Below are positions 10,001 through 18,139 of a stretch of 57,143 bases of DNA, in pieces. The position numbers were made by a program, and so were the translations under genes. The notes beneath the pieces are model-generated. The model saw only the letters and a list, made by a program, of their open reading frames with translations. It had not been told where the DNA came from and ran no database searches. Every line of letters starts with the position of its first letter. The first letter of the stretch is position 1. The stretch comes from a virus. The DNA lies in the IMG/VR virus record IMGVR_UViG_3300003886_000028, positions 1-57,143 of that record; one strand, written 5' to 3'.

Positions 10001-13000
10001 CGCCGCGCCAGCCCCACCGGTACCACGAGCTCCAAACGCCAAACCGAGGCGGCCATTCAGCGACAAGGCCTGAGCCGGCACGTCGAGCACGCCGGCGAGG
10101 TCCATCAATGCATCGTAGGCGCTATTCAGGTCCTGCTGGCGGCGCTTGCCCTCTACGTAGTTACCGAACTGGACTCCGCGGAAGCCGAAGGTCTCGGCGA
10201 ACACTGTTGGGGTGACGTCGGCGCCATCCCGATGATCCGAGCCAACCCGCGGCGCATTCTCGGGCCGTCGATCGGCAGGCAGTTCTTTCCAGCGCTTGAA
10301 GTCCGACACCAGTGCATCATGATTTTCATCGAGGTACTTGCGAGCCTCTTTGATGTTGTCGAACTCACGCAGATCGATCCGGTCCTTGCCCAGTTTCTTA
10401 CCGATGACAAATCGCCCCGCCTTCGGTCCGCGGCGATAGCTGTAAATGCTGAATTTGACCTGCTTCGAGGCCTTGGGCTGAGTATCGATGTTGTCGAACT
10501 CGGCCTTGAAATTCCCGATTGCGGCGTCTCGGGTATTACCCTTCGCCAACTCTATCGGCCAATTGCTGAAGGCAGTCGCCTTGGCGGCACGCGATACGGT
10601 CCAGATAACTTTGGGAGGATTGTACTTTTTGCCACCAAACAGGGAATATTTACCCTCTCTGAGCCGGATACCCTTCAACGATTTGCTGTGTCCCACGGCT
10701 TGATAAAGGTCAATGCTGGCATCGAGTTCGGTACGCAGGGTCAGAAACTCGGCGTTGTTTCTCAGCTTGGCAGTAATTGTGTCTTGCGTCAGCGTGCCAT
10801 CCAACACTTGACGCGCCATTTCCCGCAGCACTTTGGTTTGTTCAACCCAGCGCTTTGCCTTCCACGCCTTTCTAGGCTTGTTGGGAACCGTGTCTCGTGC
10901 GGTGCGGATGAATGCTACAGACCACGGATCCGCGCCGGCCTCCAGCATTGTCTCGTAGTTCGGAGCCGGCCAGGATTTCGAGAGCGGGACGACCGCAACA
11001 TCCAGTTCAGCGGCTTTGGTGAGATTGTCCTGATAAGCCGCCCAGACGTGTTTGCGGGCGCCGGTCAGCACTTCCCCGAAGTCTTCGATATCTGCCGACG
11101 GCTTGGGTGTCTTCTTTGGCGCATCCGTGAGGTCCGTTTGCTGGCGGGCCTGGCTGAACAGATCATCCGGCTTGCCGGTCTCGATCGAGTCCTGTCCGGT
11201 ATTTCGGCCCGTATCGCGCTTACGCTTCTCGTCAGCGAGCGCCTGCGCCGCCACAGTGTCATCCCCGAGCAGGTCGGGCTGAGTGGCTGGTGGTGTTGAT
11301 GTGGCGGTCTCAGGGGCGCTCTGCGCCGTGAGGGTTAACTCTTCACTGGGTTCTGCAGGCGTTTCAGCACTCGCTTGGCTGCCCGCTGCAGCTTTCTGAC
11401 TCGCGGCAACGAGGTCACGGACCCCGGCGATGAATCCGGCGTCGTCGTCTTCGAATCGTGTGGCGAGTCTTTCGACCGCATCTTCGTCAATCTCCGTCGC
11501 CGTGGCGACCAGTGCTACGTCATCCGCATTTTGAGGTGTTTCGTCGAGATCCTCAAACGCGAGTTCTTCGGGCGTCGGGAAGGCTTTGGTAAGTGTGTTT
11601 CTCTCCTGGGCGACCTCAACCAGAAAATTGAAATATTCTCGCGGCTTCGTGCCGAGGTACTTACCCGCCAGTCCTTTGTCGATTATACGCTCGGTTTGAG
11701 CCTCATTGTAGTTCCCGGGACGTCCTTTCCACCAATCCGCTTTTGGCACCCATGGCGTGCGGCCAGTGACCTCACCATCCTGATCCATCAACACGCGGCC
11801 GCCAATCTCTGCCCATCCCGATTCGCCCTTCATTATTTCCAGGGAATCGCGCACCTCACTGGATATCTCACCAGCCGGCACCGGGCTTGACAAATCTGCG
11901 GTTGCTTGACTTTCCACGGCTTGCGCACTTTCAGCCAGTCCACCCTCGGCACTCGGAAACTCGGGGACTTCTTTGAGCAGCTGTGCGATCGGCGCGTCGA
12001 GCCGGATCACACGGATATCTTTGCCGGCCTCCACAGCCGCCAGCCATTGGTGGTGCCCGTCGAGAACATTGCCCTCCCTGGAGACCAGTATGGCGCGATC
12101 CCCGCCCTCGAAGGCCATGGCCTTTCGGACCTTCTTTTCGGAGAATTCGGCTTGCGTCGGTTTCAGTGATATCGCGGGCACAGTCTCCTCAACACCTGCG
12201 ATGTCGCGGGCCTTCAGGAAATTGGCCAGAGCACCGCGATGCTCGGCTTTGATTTGCGGCATTTCGGTACGGGGCACATTCAGGGAGCCGCTGGTCTCGG
12301 CAAAACTGACCCATTCATCGTCGATGCGTTCACCGCGCAAAGCATTGGCAGCACCGGATTCAGCAGTTTCAGGTGTTAATGCACCGCCGGGGTCGGCGGC
12401 TGTGTCTGCACCAGGTACACCATCCGCATCGCTTTTGTCAGTCGGGGCGGTAATGGTTCGCAGTTGCTGCTCCACCGGCTCAATGCTCGCGCCTCGTTCC
12501 GGGTCACTAGCCGGTGCTGTCGCGCCAGGTTCAGTGCCTCGTCGAACGTCATTACGAAGTTGTGGTAGCTGATCAAGGCCTGTCTCCTCTGGAGCGATGG
12601 CAGCGACCGGTGTTAGTCCTTCAACATCGAGAGCGGGCTGGGTCAGTATTTCATCCCGTGGTGGCTCAATAGGCCTCGCCGGCGTTTGGGTTGTGTCTGG
12701 CGTTTCTTCACGACCGGGCGCGGTTGGTTCGATGGTAACGGCTTCAATACCTTGGGCTTCATCGGTTTGTGGCGCATCTTTTACCTCGATTGGGGCGATT
12801 CTACCCCGTAGTGTGTCAAACGGTTCCGCAACGGTGCGGCCATCGTCGTATTGCAGTTTCGCCCCGATAACCCCGTCTTGCTCATAGGCGTCGATCACGG
12901 TGGCGGGTTCTCCGGATACCGTGATTTGAGTCCCGATTTCGGGAAATCCTGCCCGCACAAGCATTTCTGTCGCGGCCTGCTGGCCCAACGCGTCTTGCAG

Positions 13001-14320
13001 TACTGCTCTGCCGGAACTGATCAATTCGTTGGGTATCGGGCTGTCCAGGTCTTCCTGTGAGAGCGGGTCCACCTCGGTGCGCGCCCGCTCACGTTCACCG
13101 ATTGGCTGTAGCGCGATGCCATAGGCATCCGCAATGGCCGCTGGCGCGCTTCGGTTATCACGTAGAAAGTCACGTTCCGCGGTTTCTGCCTCAGTCGGCG
13201 CCTCGATGGCCTCGAGGGTCTGAAGCCGCTCATCGGCTAATTGGGCGACCTCTTCGATGGGTTTTGGGGCGCTATCGGTGTCGGGTGTTGTATCCGGCGC
13301 TGTACCGCCTGCGCCGCGCCGCCGACCTGGCAATGCCAGCGTAAACAGTGTTTCCAATATGGCACCAGTGGTGAAGCCCACGGCGCCTTCTTCAACCCTT
13401 TCCGTGGTCCACACTCCGCGCTCCGGGTCGTACAGCTTTTGGGCAACCGCGGCATTCATAATGCCGGCGAACGATTCCTGGACCGCCTCTTCAGTGCCTT
13501 GTCGAACCGCACGTGCCAAGTAGCGTTTGATTACCCCTCCGCCTACCTTATCAAGCCGGTTAAGCAGGTTACCTACCGGAATGGCTTCGGTGGTGCCAAT
13601 GATGGCGCCCAGTTTTGAGGCTTCCAGCGCGGTCGCAATATCAGCACCCGAATCTATGGCTTGTTCAAATTGGTCAACACTATTAAGCGATGACCCCAAT
13701 ACTGCCGGCGCACCATAGGTCGCCAGGGCGGATGTGCCCACTACACCTCGGGTAACTAGCGCGGCGGAAACAAACCCCAGTGCCGAACCCAATCCCTGCG
13801 GCACTTTTGAGGTCCAAAACTCATCCTGCAACGCGGGATCGACGGGAAACTTGTCGGCGATGAACTTATCGATTGCGTTGCCGGCTTTGTATAGCGCTGA
13901 TTTTTGGGCCTTTTCCGCCTGTTCTGTCCACTGCGTGCGAACTTGCTGGCGCTGTTCGGGACTGGCCGAGGTATAGCCCTCATAAAATGACGTCAACGGG
14001 TCGGCCAATTCAATGACGCCAGCTGAGCCGGCGTATTGCGTTTTTGGCCGATAGGGTTCACCCCTATCGATGCGATCAAGGTTCCGCCACACCGACGGCT
14101 CTGGAGTGGTGGCCAATGCCAAAGACTTTGGGATCCCGGATACCACGCTGCTGAACCCACGAACCAGCGAACTCGATGCGGTACGCGCGCGGCCTGGCGG
14201 CACCTCAGCACCGCTAATAGGCGTTAAACCGGTGGTGTCGAGTTCCGTCAGCCCACCCGTATCCAGGCTGTTAAGCCCGGTGGTGTCGAGTGGTTTTAGG
14301 CCGGTAAGGTCTAGTGACAT
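4034..14320 (-). CDS. Giant polyvalent internal virion/ejection protein (3,428 aa)
   Basis: This is the largest gene. The N-terminus has short LDTTGL-like repeats (residues 1-33). A ParB/sulfiredoxin-like motif (VLDGHHQWLAA, Asp754-Gly-His-His) lies near 750. An LPD5-like region (about 1370-1440) leads into a zincin-like HEWLH at 1464-1468. A conserved ELQSDWHQTGR motif is at 1840-1850, a second zincin-like motif HEVIH at 2206-2210, and a BECR/MuF-C-like nuclease-type segment near 2380-2520. An LPD38-like region (FNRKGDYGQIMNALWLFYNAS, about 3045-3150) is near the C-terminus. This multi-domain build is the polyvalent-protein pattern described for phages and conjugative elements, whose products are injected with DNA to counter host defence. 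Domain names are from memory. The ejected role is inferred from the family and from its place at the end of the virion genes. Confidence 0.85.
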   Translation of the reverse strand: MSLDLTGLKPLDTTGLNSLDTGGLTELDTTGLTPISGAEVPPGRARTASSSLVRGFSSVVSGIPKSLALATTPEPSVWRNLDRIDRGEPYRPKTQYAGSAGVIELADPLTSFYEGYTSASPEQRQQVRTQWTEQAEKAQKSALYKAGNAIDKFIADKFPVDPALQDEFWTSKVPQGLGSALGFVSAALVTRGVVGTSALATYGAPAVLGSSLNSVDQFEQAIDSGADIATALEASKLGAIIGTTEAIPVGNLLNRLDKVGGGVIKRYLARAVRQGTEEAVQESFAGIMNAAVAQKLYDPERGVWTTERVEEGAVGFTTGAILETLFTLALPGRRRGAGGTAPDTTPDTDSAPKPIEEVAQLADERLQTLEAIEAPTEAETAERDFLRDNRSAPAAIADAYGIALQPIGERERARTEVDPLSQEDLDSPIPNELISSGRAVLQDALGQQAATEMLVRAGFPEIGTQITVSGEPATVIDAYEQDGVIGAKLQYDDGRTVAEPFDTLRGRIAPIEVKDAPQTDEAQGIEAVTIEPTAPGREETPDTTQTPARPIEPPRDEILTQPALDVEGLTPVAAIAPEETGLDQLPQLRNDVRRGTEPGATAPASDPERGASIEPVEQQLRTITAPTDKSDADGVPGADTAADPGGALTPETAESGAANALRGERIDDEWVSFAETSGSLNVPRTEMPQIKAEHRGALANFLKARDIAGVEETVPAISLKPTQAEFSEKKVRKAMAFEGGDRAILVSREGNVLDGHHQWLAAVEAGKDIRVIRLDAPIAQLLKEVPEFPSAEGGLAESAQAVESQATADLSSPVPAGEISSEVRDSLEIMKGESGWAEIGGRVLMDQDGEVTGRTPWVPKADWWKGRPGNYNEAQTERIIDKGLAGKYLGTKPREYFNFLVEVAQERNTLTKAFPTPEELAFEDLDETPQNADDVALVATATEIDEDAVERLATRFEDDDAGFIAGVRDLVAASQKAAAGSQASAETPAEPSEELTLTAQSAPETATSTPPATQPDLLGDDTVAAQALADEKRKRDTGRNTGQDSIETGKPDDLFSQARQQTDLTDAPKKTPKPSADIEDFGEVLTGARKHVWAAYQDNLTKAAELDVAVVPLSKSWPAPNYETMLEAGADPWSVAFIRTARDTVPNKPRKAWKAKRWVEQTKVLREMARQVLDGTLTQDTITAKLRNNAEFLTLRTELDASIDLYQAVGHSKSLKGIRLREGKYSLFGGKKYNPPKVIWTVSRAAKATAFSNWPIELAKGNTRDAAIGNFKAEFDNIDTQPKASKQVKFSIYSYRRGPKAGRFVIGKKLGKDRIDLREFDNIKEARKYLDENHDALVSDFKRWKELPADRRPENAPRVGSDHRDGADVTPTVFAETFGFRGVQFGNYVEGKRRQQDLNSAYDALMDLAGVLDVPAQALSLNGRLGLAFGARGTGGAGAAAAHFEADTVVINLTKRSGSGSLAHEWLHSMDNYFSRNRGQNDGFLSEDAVQRGEGVRPEVVEAFDGVVQAISQTSLKQRSESIDKRRTNAYWSTGREMTARAFESYIIAKLQDQGASNDYLANIVSEQYWKAEAALSMGFQNTGEAAGYPYPTPAEIPVIRAAFDHLFETIESRETATGVEMFSLRDDAPWYFSSLARAAEGLKQAKGQPDQMLAMLKKQPGVKAEEIQWTGIEEWLATQEGAVTKAEIVEYLAGNGVRVEDVTLQSSNAGLVEIFAREGYTLDNSDAEVALYLDPEGNEIEFDDLPKSLKQAIGRQMSDDFTTTKYQDHVLPGGENYREVLLTLPRREDIDPNSPGSPLASRDAGVFIDGHFDTANVLAHVRLNDRSGPNGEKVLFIEELQSDWHQTGRRKGYRSDKPLTPDDAKRFFGITDVDWAAMGPAQQLSYLEEMNSDARHVRIGKNEMVPDAPFKGNAWVELAIKRVIRMAAEGGYDQVAWTTGEQQADRYDLSKRLEYIDFEPNGSNYAVIARDRGGNIVFDRKAVKPEELEDIVGKDVAEKIINGEGAPSPRADEKTWRRLSGLDLRVGGEGMKGFYDRTLRNLFSKVTKKLDRAVKVESIGIGEGAIYEVVKDGNNWWVESLNTPRQGPFESHVEATQYIERRVDAGRESIDVHSIQITPAMREQALLGLPLFTLQPGVAGKADAIESDLKARLDKVGITDRVAVKLVDEIRNSAGSAMSGAQGRYLGRLIEVAADAPNKAWVMDHEVIHALRDIGVIRTAEWTALARAAEDRMDSVRQRYSGRNLTEQQLVEEAIADLHADWSTSQKQARGFLKTAFQRISEFLEALGNALRGAGFQSAGDIFRRIDRGEVGRRDGVAANEKRQRLTLLADTRRIYESRIDELFAGEKPDPTGVRILDRSDVLAMHGIDDGPVFLVESKVSASRFNHRLTAEDWKKVPNWLENPTLVFESETQPGRLVFIAPDPVGESLVRIIAAPRPNGGTTLIVSVYEDGRKSPLKRWVEDGLLRYIDQRKTLDLSGRSGLRLPGLQEVKGYRDKVLTRKDLVKYREDNSPEGRLALQPGDFNPNRPRKSVETAPEPTPDRQSNLFLSEAIFRFQDKFNYLYKAQKTAAKERGLEELAEPEDAYLSELRYHGMAGAAIEDFQRDHVDPLVEKISESGLDIEDVESYLHARHAPEANAQLKRINPIDPQKDLNIGEDGDKSRGLKDNDGLSGMTNEAASTIIADFEASGDLQKLEEIAALTDAITASQRKLLVESGLETAKTVAKWESTYEFYVPLQREGFGDTPPQRGKGFSVTGRQKRRAGSKREVVSILSHLTAQHEATLIRAEKNKVAQAMLRFAQNNPNEELYAVDKVEFKATFDAEGLVVYKPHRGFQFADNVLVVKVAGKDHTVTFNQRSHEAMRIAHAMKSLGANNSGPIINVLTRVMRYLAAINTGYNPEFIISNFLRDIQTAGYNLSSTEVDSLKWTIIKDVGKAWRGIRAFQSQKDHPWAKEFDEFRKAGAQTGWLGLYGDISQKEDRLRNRVEELRGDVPLLKVKRSVRALFEFIENENTAVENAVRLSAFVHARRAGISVGKSARLAKELTVNFNRKGDYGQIMNALWLFYNASIQGSARIIVGAAKSPKVRVLIGATIVFATFLDIMNRAMGGDDEDGKNRYDKIPDHVKERNLIFMLPGGKGDYVKIPLPWGYNVFHVMGQVTGEAATKKNFKASAGALRVAASVAGSFNPIGGDASLGQIISPTITDPIVQWGENKDWAGRPLRPEGNPFDVDAPESQQYWNSVREPSRWVAEKLNELTGGNEFRSGTVDINPEMIDLIIDNVTGGAGRFIADTVSTPIKALKGDEIETYEIPLLRKLYGQPGLGTLYQEYYRNADAVRITEKEAKHYIETKNIDAELELKEARWGEYSLIGERRKSDSYLMKQRKERNRIDESDLSDAEKKRQISNIGDEIKDTMNQFNRLYNERVNDQ

Positions 14321-14329
14321 TGCGTGGCC

Positions 14330-15193
14330 TTATTTTACGTAGAGTTTTCCGTCGACCTCAATGATCGTTCCGGGCCGGGCAGAATCCTTAAACCAATTGA
14401 TGTCGGCCTGTGATGATGCCTGGTAAGGATCGGCCTCGGTACCGCTGCCTGTTGGTGCTCCCGCTTGCTCGGGGGGGGCACTTGTACGATCTTGCGGTGC
14501 GCCGGTTTGGGCTGAACCGGTTGATGCCGGAGCGGTGCCACCTTTCATTTCGTTGTAAATCTCAAGCGTCTTTTTCTGAATTGCCTCGGCACGGTTACCG
14601 CCATAACCCTCAAAATCTGTTTTGTCGCGGCTGAAGTACCCGGCCTGATCTGAGGCCCATTTTTCGGCGAGTCTCGCCGACTCGCGGTACTCGGAGCTTT
14701 CAACGTCGGTTTTAGAATTACCACCAGTTTGTGGCAAAACACGCTGTGCGAGATCCGGACGGCCCGCGGCGATCAACGATGCCGCAACCCCCTCCCAATC
14801 AGTAGTTTCGCCTTCAAACGATCCTTTGCCGCTGGTGTTGGGTTTAATCGCGATATCGATTTCACGTTTGTCGTCAACCGAGAGTCCGGTGTTGTTCTGG
14901 TCCTTCTTCCGCCCGCTCTTGATGTCGAGGTTTTTGGTCTCGCCACCCTGAGTTATCCCGATCAGATTACCGGCCTCATCGGGAACGACACTGCTCAACA
15001 ATCCCTTCCTGTTATTGAACTGCGTGGCATCCCTGGCTGTGGCGCGATCGTCGCGGGATTTTTCCCGGGACGACTGATTCTCCTCCCGGAGCCGCAACAT
15101 AGCTTCTTCACGCTTTGCTCGGGCGCTTTCGAGCATGCCTTCACCAAGACCGGCGAGCAGACCCCCAGCGATACGTTTCGCGGTACGACCCAT
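14330..15193 (-). CDS. Predicted internal virion protein with coiled coil
   Basis: This 287-residue protein begins with a small hydrophobic glycine-rich helix (IAGGLLAGLGEGMLE). A highly charged coiled-coil segment follows (about 22-65, rich in R, E and K), then a low-complexity middle and a conserved-looking C-terminal end (DINWFKDSARPGTIIEVDGKLYVK region) that recurs in podophage internal proteins. It lies just upstream of the giant ejection protein and immediately downstream of its neighbour (stop and start adjacent), consistent with one translationally coupled virion block. No enzymatic motif is visible. Confidence 0.75.
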   Translation of the reverse strand: MGRTAKRIAGGLLAGLGEGMLESARAKREEAMLRLREENQSSREKSRDDRATARDATQFNNRKGLLSSVVPDEAGNLIGITQGGETKNLDIKSGRKKDQNNTGLSVDDKREIDIAIKPNTSGKGSFEGETTDWEGVAASLIAAGRPDLAQRVLPQTGGNSKTDVESSEYRESARLAEKWASDQAGYFSRDKTDFEGYGGNRAEAIQKKTLEIYNEMKGGTAPASTGSAQTGAPQDRTSAPPEQAGAPTGSGTEADPYQASSQADINWFKDSARPGTIIEVDGKLYVK

Positions 15194-15808
15194 TTAACCT
15201 CCCCGCTGAGGCTGTGGGTTGGCCTCATCTGGCTTTGGCGCATTCTTTGCGTACTCGGTGATACCGGGAAAGACCTCTTCGATTTGGCCGGATTGTTCGG
15301 CTTTCGCGAGTTCCTGCAGGTCTGCCTGAAACGCCTCCTGTGGCAGCTTTCCCTGTTCTTGGCGAGTCTCTCGGTATTGGTCCATCGCGAGATACAGCGC
15401 GCTTTCCATGTCTTTTTCGCTGTATTCAATGCCGGCCTGGCCCGCCAGTTCTGCCATTTGCTCCAGCAACTCCGAGCCGCCATGCATCATGACGTCACCA
15501 CTGAGTTCTTGCCCGCCTTGTGCCGCCGAATCTTCGAGCCGGGTCACAATCATAACCAGAGAGTTTGCCAAGCCCTGCACGGGGTTGCCATCGCCTCTGA
15601 GCGATTCAATCAGCTGGGGCATCGCGGCCTCGTCATACATGATTTTCATGCCGTTGGTCACGAACGCGTCGTAGGCTTCCTGCTCCTCTGGACCCACATT
15701 GGCCGACTCTTCCTGATCAGCAGGCCCCGTGGCTTGAGTGGCATTAGGCACAGGCGCACCAGCATTGGGCGCCTGTGCTGAGGTTTGTTGATTTAATAAT
15801 CCGGGCAT
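15194..15808 (-). CDS. Predicted virion-associated protein
   Basis: This is a 204-residue acidic, mostly helical protein with a disordered Ala/Pro/Gln-rich N-terminus and a Pro-rich C-terminus. The central part (YDAFVTNGMKIMYDEAAMPQLIESL, about 45-70) resembles hypothetical proteins found between the tail and internal-protein genes of podophages. Its gene abuts the next one with no gap. It is probably a minor structural or assembly protein. No specific function can be shown. Confidence 0.7.
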   Translation of the reverse strand: MPGLLNQQTSAQAPNAGAPVPNATQATGPADQEESANVGPEEQEAYDAFVTNGMKIMYDEAAMPQLIESLRGDGNPVQGLANSLVMIVTRLEDSAAQGGQELSGDVMMHGGSELLEQMAELAGQAGIEYSEKDMESALYLAMDQYRETRQEQGKLPQEAFQADLQELAKAEQSGQIEEVFPGITEYAKNAPKPDEANPQPQRGG

Positions 15809-15819
15809 GTCGCTCTCCG

Positions 15820-16692
15820 TTATCCGCCTACCGATACTCGCACAATCCGCCCAACAGTCGGGTCAAATTGATATTCGAATGATCCGTAGCTCTTTGGATT
15901 AAATCGATCGGTCGGTGCCTGGCCACCCACGCTCGGCGCGGCGGTTTGATAGTTCTGCCCCGGATCGGTGCCTTCGTAATTAGCGCCGCGTAGACGCTGT
16001 TGCTCCCGGAGGTAGGCCAGTTCATCATCGCCCGCTGCGCCCGATAACAGGCCTTGACCGACACCTTTAATCAGGCCGCCAGCCAGTTCCGGATTGCGCT
16101 CAATCCAGCCACCCTTGCCGATGACCTTGGACAGCAGTCCACCGCCGCGGGGTGCCGGCGCTGTCGCAACATTTGCGGCCGGGGTGATTGCGGTGCCCGT
16201 CGCATCAATGGCGGTCATCTGTGGTGGTGCTGCACCGTCCGGTAGCGGGAATGTCGTGGCACCACCCTCAATGGGTTGGCCTGTGGCCGCGTCAATGGTG
16301 ACACCGCCACCTTGACCCGCCTGGGCCGCTGGGTTTCTCAGCGCGTTATAGCCGCTGAGCAGTCCACCAGTGATCGCCCCGGTTACCGCGCCGGCACGTG
16401 CACCCTTTGAAAATGAGCCTCCGCCGATCGATGATGCGATACCGCCGATCGCCGCAGCAGTGCCGGCCTGAGTAATCGCTCCGGTAATTGCGGACCCGAG
16501 AACTCCGGATCCCAGACTCGATGTTAGCGAACTCGCGGCCGCGGCCCATCCACCTTTGGCAAAGCTAAGCCCCAGTGCAGCGCCACCTGTAAACACCAGC
16601 GCCCCAACAGCCAATGCGATTGGCGCTATCTTTTTGATGGCCTTCACAACCTTTTTGAAGATTTTTTTTATACCCTTGAAAACGCTGGACAT
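15820..16692 (-). CDS. Glycine-rich hydrophobic virion protein, probable ejection/pore protein
   Basis: This 290-residue protein has a very basic amphipathic N-terminus (KGIKKIFKKVVKAIKKIAP, about 6-24). A long Gly/Ala/Ser-rich hydrophobic region (25-135) contains GxxxG-like spacings that suggest membrane insertion. Such proteins in podophage internal modules are thought to take part in forming the DNA-ejection conduit. The C-terminal third is polar. It overlaps the GNAT gene by one base (stop and start share A). The role is inferred from composition and position. Confidence 0.65.
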   Translation of the reverse strand: MSSVFKGIKKIFKKVVKAIKKIAPIALAVGALVFTGGAALGLSFAKGGWAAAASSLTSSLGSGVLGSAITGAITQAGTAAAIGGIASSIGGGSFSKGARAGAVTGAITGGLLSGYNALRNPAAQAGQGGGVTIDAATGQPIEGGATTFPLPDGAAPPQMTAIDATGTAITPAANVATAPAPRGGGLLSKVIGKGGWIERNPELAGGLIKGVGQGLLSGAAGDDELAYLREQQRLRGANYEGTDPGQNYQTAAPSVGGQAPTDRFNPKSYGSFEYQFDPTVGRIVRVSVGG

Positions 16693-17198
16693 TACGAGCC
16701 CTCCGCCTGTTGTCTTGGTTCAGTGAAGTCAATTCGATACAGCCCGCCGCACTGCTCTAGGCCCGCGCCTGTATACAGTCCGGCAACACGGGTCCAATCC
16801 GTCGCATCATCGGTCGCACCGAGCAATATCTTGATGACCTTGGGATTATCTTCTGCCCAGCGGATCAATGCCAACACAATGTCTCTGGCATCTCTGGGAT
16901 CGATTTGTTCGGTGACAATGAAGAGCAGGTCCGTGACCTTGAGTTCCTTCAGACACGGATAGACCAGGTCGATAATGCCGATAACAAAGCCTGTGACCTC
17001 GTTGTCGCGCTCCGCAACCAGTACCAATGACCCCATGTAGTTCAATTGGCCATGGCGTTGGATAGATTGAGCCAGCAGTTGTTTCGCCGCAATCTCGTCA
17101 AATGTGGTGAGTGCGGCGTCTCGGCTGGTCGCATGGGCCTCGACCATGATGTCAACGAGTCGCGGGATATCCACGAAATTGGCGGGACGCACGCTCAT
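16692..17198 (-). CDS. GNAT-family N-acetyltransferase-like protein in the virion block
   Basis: This 168-residue protein fits the GNAT fold. The N-terminal pattern VRPANFVDIPRLVDIM (3-18) is strand 1/helix 1, LVLVAERDNEVTGFVIGI (about 59-76) is the strand 4 region, and a C-terminal half has LYTGAGLEQCGGLYRIDF. GNATs transfer an acetyl group from acetyl-CoA, but the canonical R/Q-x-x-G-x-G/A loop is not clear here, so activity is uncertain. Similar acetyltransferase-like proteins occur among structural genes of several podophages. Confidence 0.7.
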   Translation of the reverse strand: MSVRPANFVDIPRLVDIMVEAHATSRDAALTTFDEIAAKQLLAQSIQRHGQLNYMGSLVLVAERDNEVTGFVIGIIDLVYPCLKELKVTDLLFIVTEQIDPRDARDIVLALIRWAEDNPKVIKILLGATDDATDWTRVAGLYTGAGLEQCGGLYRIDFTEPRQQAEGS

Positions 17199-18136
17199 CT
17201 AGTTAATCTGCCCGGGAAGCCACCCGGGAAATATCCCGGCCCCGGGTTAATACCTGGTGGTGTTGGAGTGCCCGCGGGCTGTCCCCAACTCAGTTCAATC
17301 CCATAGAATTGTTCGAGCAATCTCAGGTTTGAATCCCGGATGTTGCTGGCGTGATTCAAATATCGTTGCCTCTCGTTCGCGGGGATATCGGCGTTGCTCA
17401 TGATGGCCGCCACCATATTGCTGTAGGAGGCCTCGTAGGCTTGCGCGAGCTGTCCTGCCGCCGCACGCTCTTGAGCAGACAGGTTCAGTGTGGAAAGTCG
17501 ATCCTGAAGGGCAAGGTCTGCACCCTGCATGCGCTCGCGGCTCTCAAGTTCCGTATCAAGGCGGCCCTGGGCGGCCTGAAGCTGCTGCAACGCCTGCTGT
17601 TCTTGCGAGGTCAGCTGCATTCCAAGGCGCTCTCTGGCGGCGGCCTGTTCTGCGTCCTGCAGTTGAGAGCGACTGCCTAATTCACGCTCCAGAAATTCAC
17701 GGTTAGCCTCGATGGTTTGGGTTTGCAGGCGCTCACGGCTGCCAATGTCGAGACCCTGCATGCGCTCGCGGCTATTAATTTCATTTCCGGACAGGCGCTC
17801 ACGGCTATCGAGTTCTGTACCCAGAAACTCGCGCTGCGCCCCGATTTGCCGAATCTCGCTCTTGTCCTGGAACTTGAAAGCCCTGTCCTGGATGTTGCTC
17901 TGCTGATTTTGCGCAGCGGTTTGACTAGCAATTGGTAAGGCGGCTGATATTCGGGAATCCTCAATGGCACTAACCCCCATTGTAGAATTCAGTAGGCCTC
18001 GTCGATTTGCCACTTTCTTGCCGCGGGTATCGGCTTGCTGCATGTACGGATTGTTTTTATTAAGGACGCGAGCCATTTCAGCCCCAACGTCGGTGTTTTT
18101 GCGTTGATACCCGCCTGTTACCGAATTGTCCAACAT
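17195..18136 (-). CDS. Long coiled-coil virion protein with 10-12 residue repeats
   Basis: This 313-residue protein is dominated, from about 85 to 225, by repeats of about 11 residues centred on SRERL/SRERM (GTELDSRERL, EINSRERM, DIGSRERL, ELGSRSQL, ELESRERM). This is a hendecad-type pattern expected to form an extended, slightly right-handed coil. The C-terminus is a Pro/Gly-rich tail. It lies in the internal/tail protein block and overlaps the GNAT gene by 4 bp (ATGA). The likely role is an elongated internal or tail-associated structural protein. Confidence 0.75.
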   Translation of the reverse strand: MLDNSVTGGYQRKNTDVGAEMARVLNKNNPYMQQADTRGKKVANRRGLLNSTMGVSAIEDSRISAALPIASQTAAQNQQSNIQDRAFKFQDKSEIRQIGAQREFLGTELDSRERLSGNEINSRERMQGLDIGSRERLQTQTIEANREFLERELGSRSQLQDAEQAAARERLGMQLTSQEQQALQQLQAAQGRLDTELESRERMQGADLALQDRLSTLNLSAQERAAAGQLAQAYEASYSNMVAAIMSNADIPANERQRYLNHASNIRDSNLRLLEQFYGIELSWGQPAGTPTPPGINPGPGYFPGGFPGRLTR

Positions 18137-18139
18137 GGC

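Noticed and set aside
9929-11299. 456-codon plus-strand frame antisense to the giant gene
   Set aside because: It has no ribosome-binding site, no recognisable domain and atypical composition. The opposite strand carries clear conserved motifs throughout, so this is a shadow frame.
14729-15781. 350-codon plus-strand frame
   Set aside because: It is antisense to two coupled virion genes, and its protein has the cysteine/arginine-rich look of a shadow frame.
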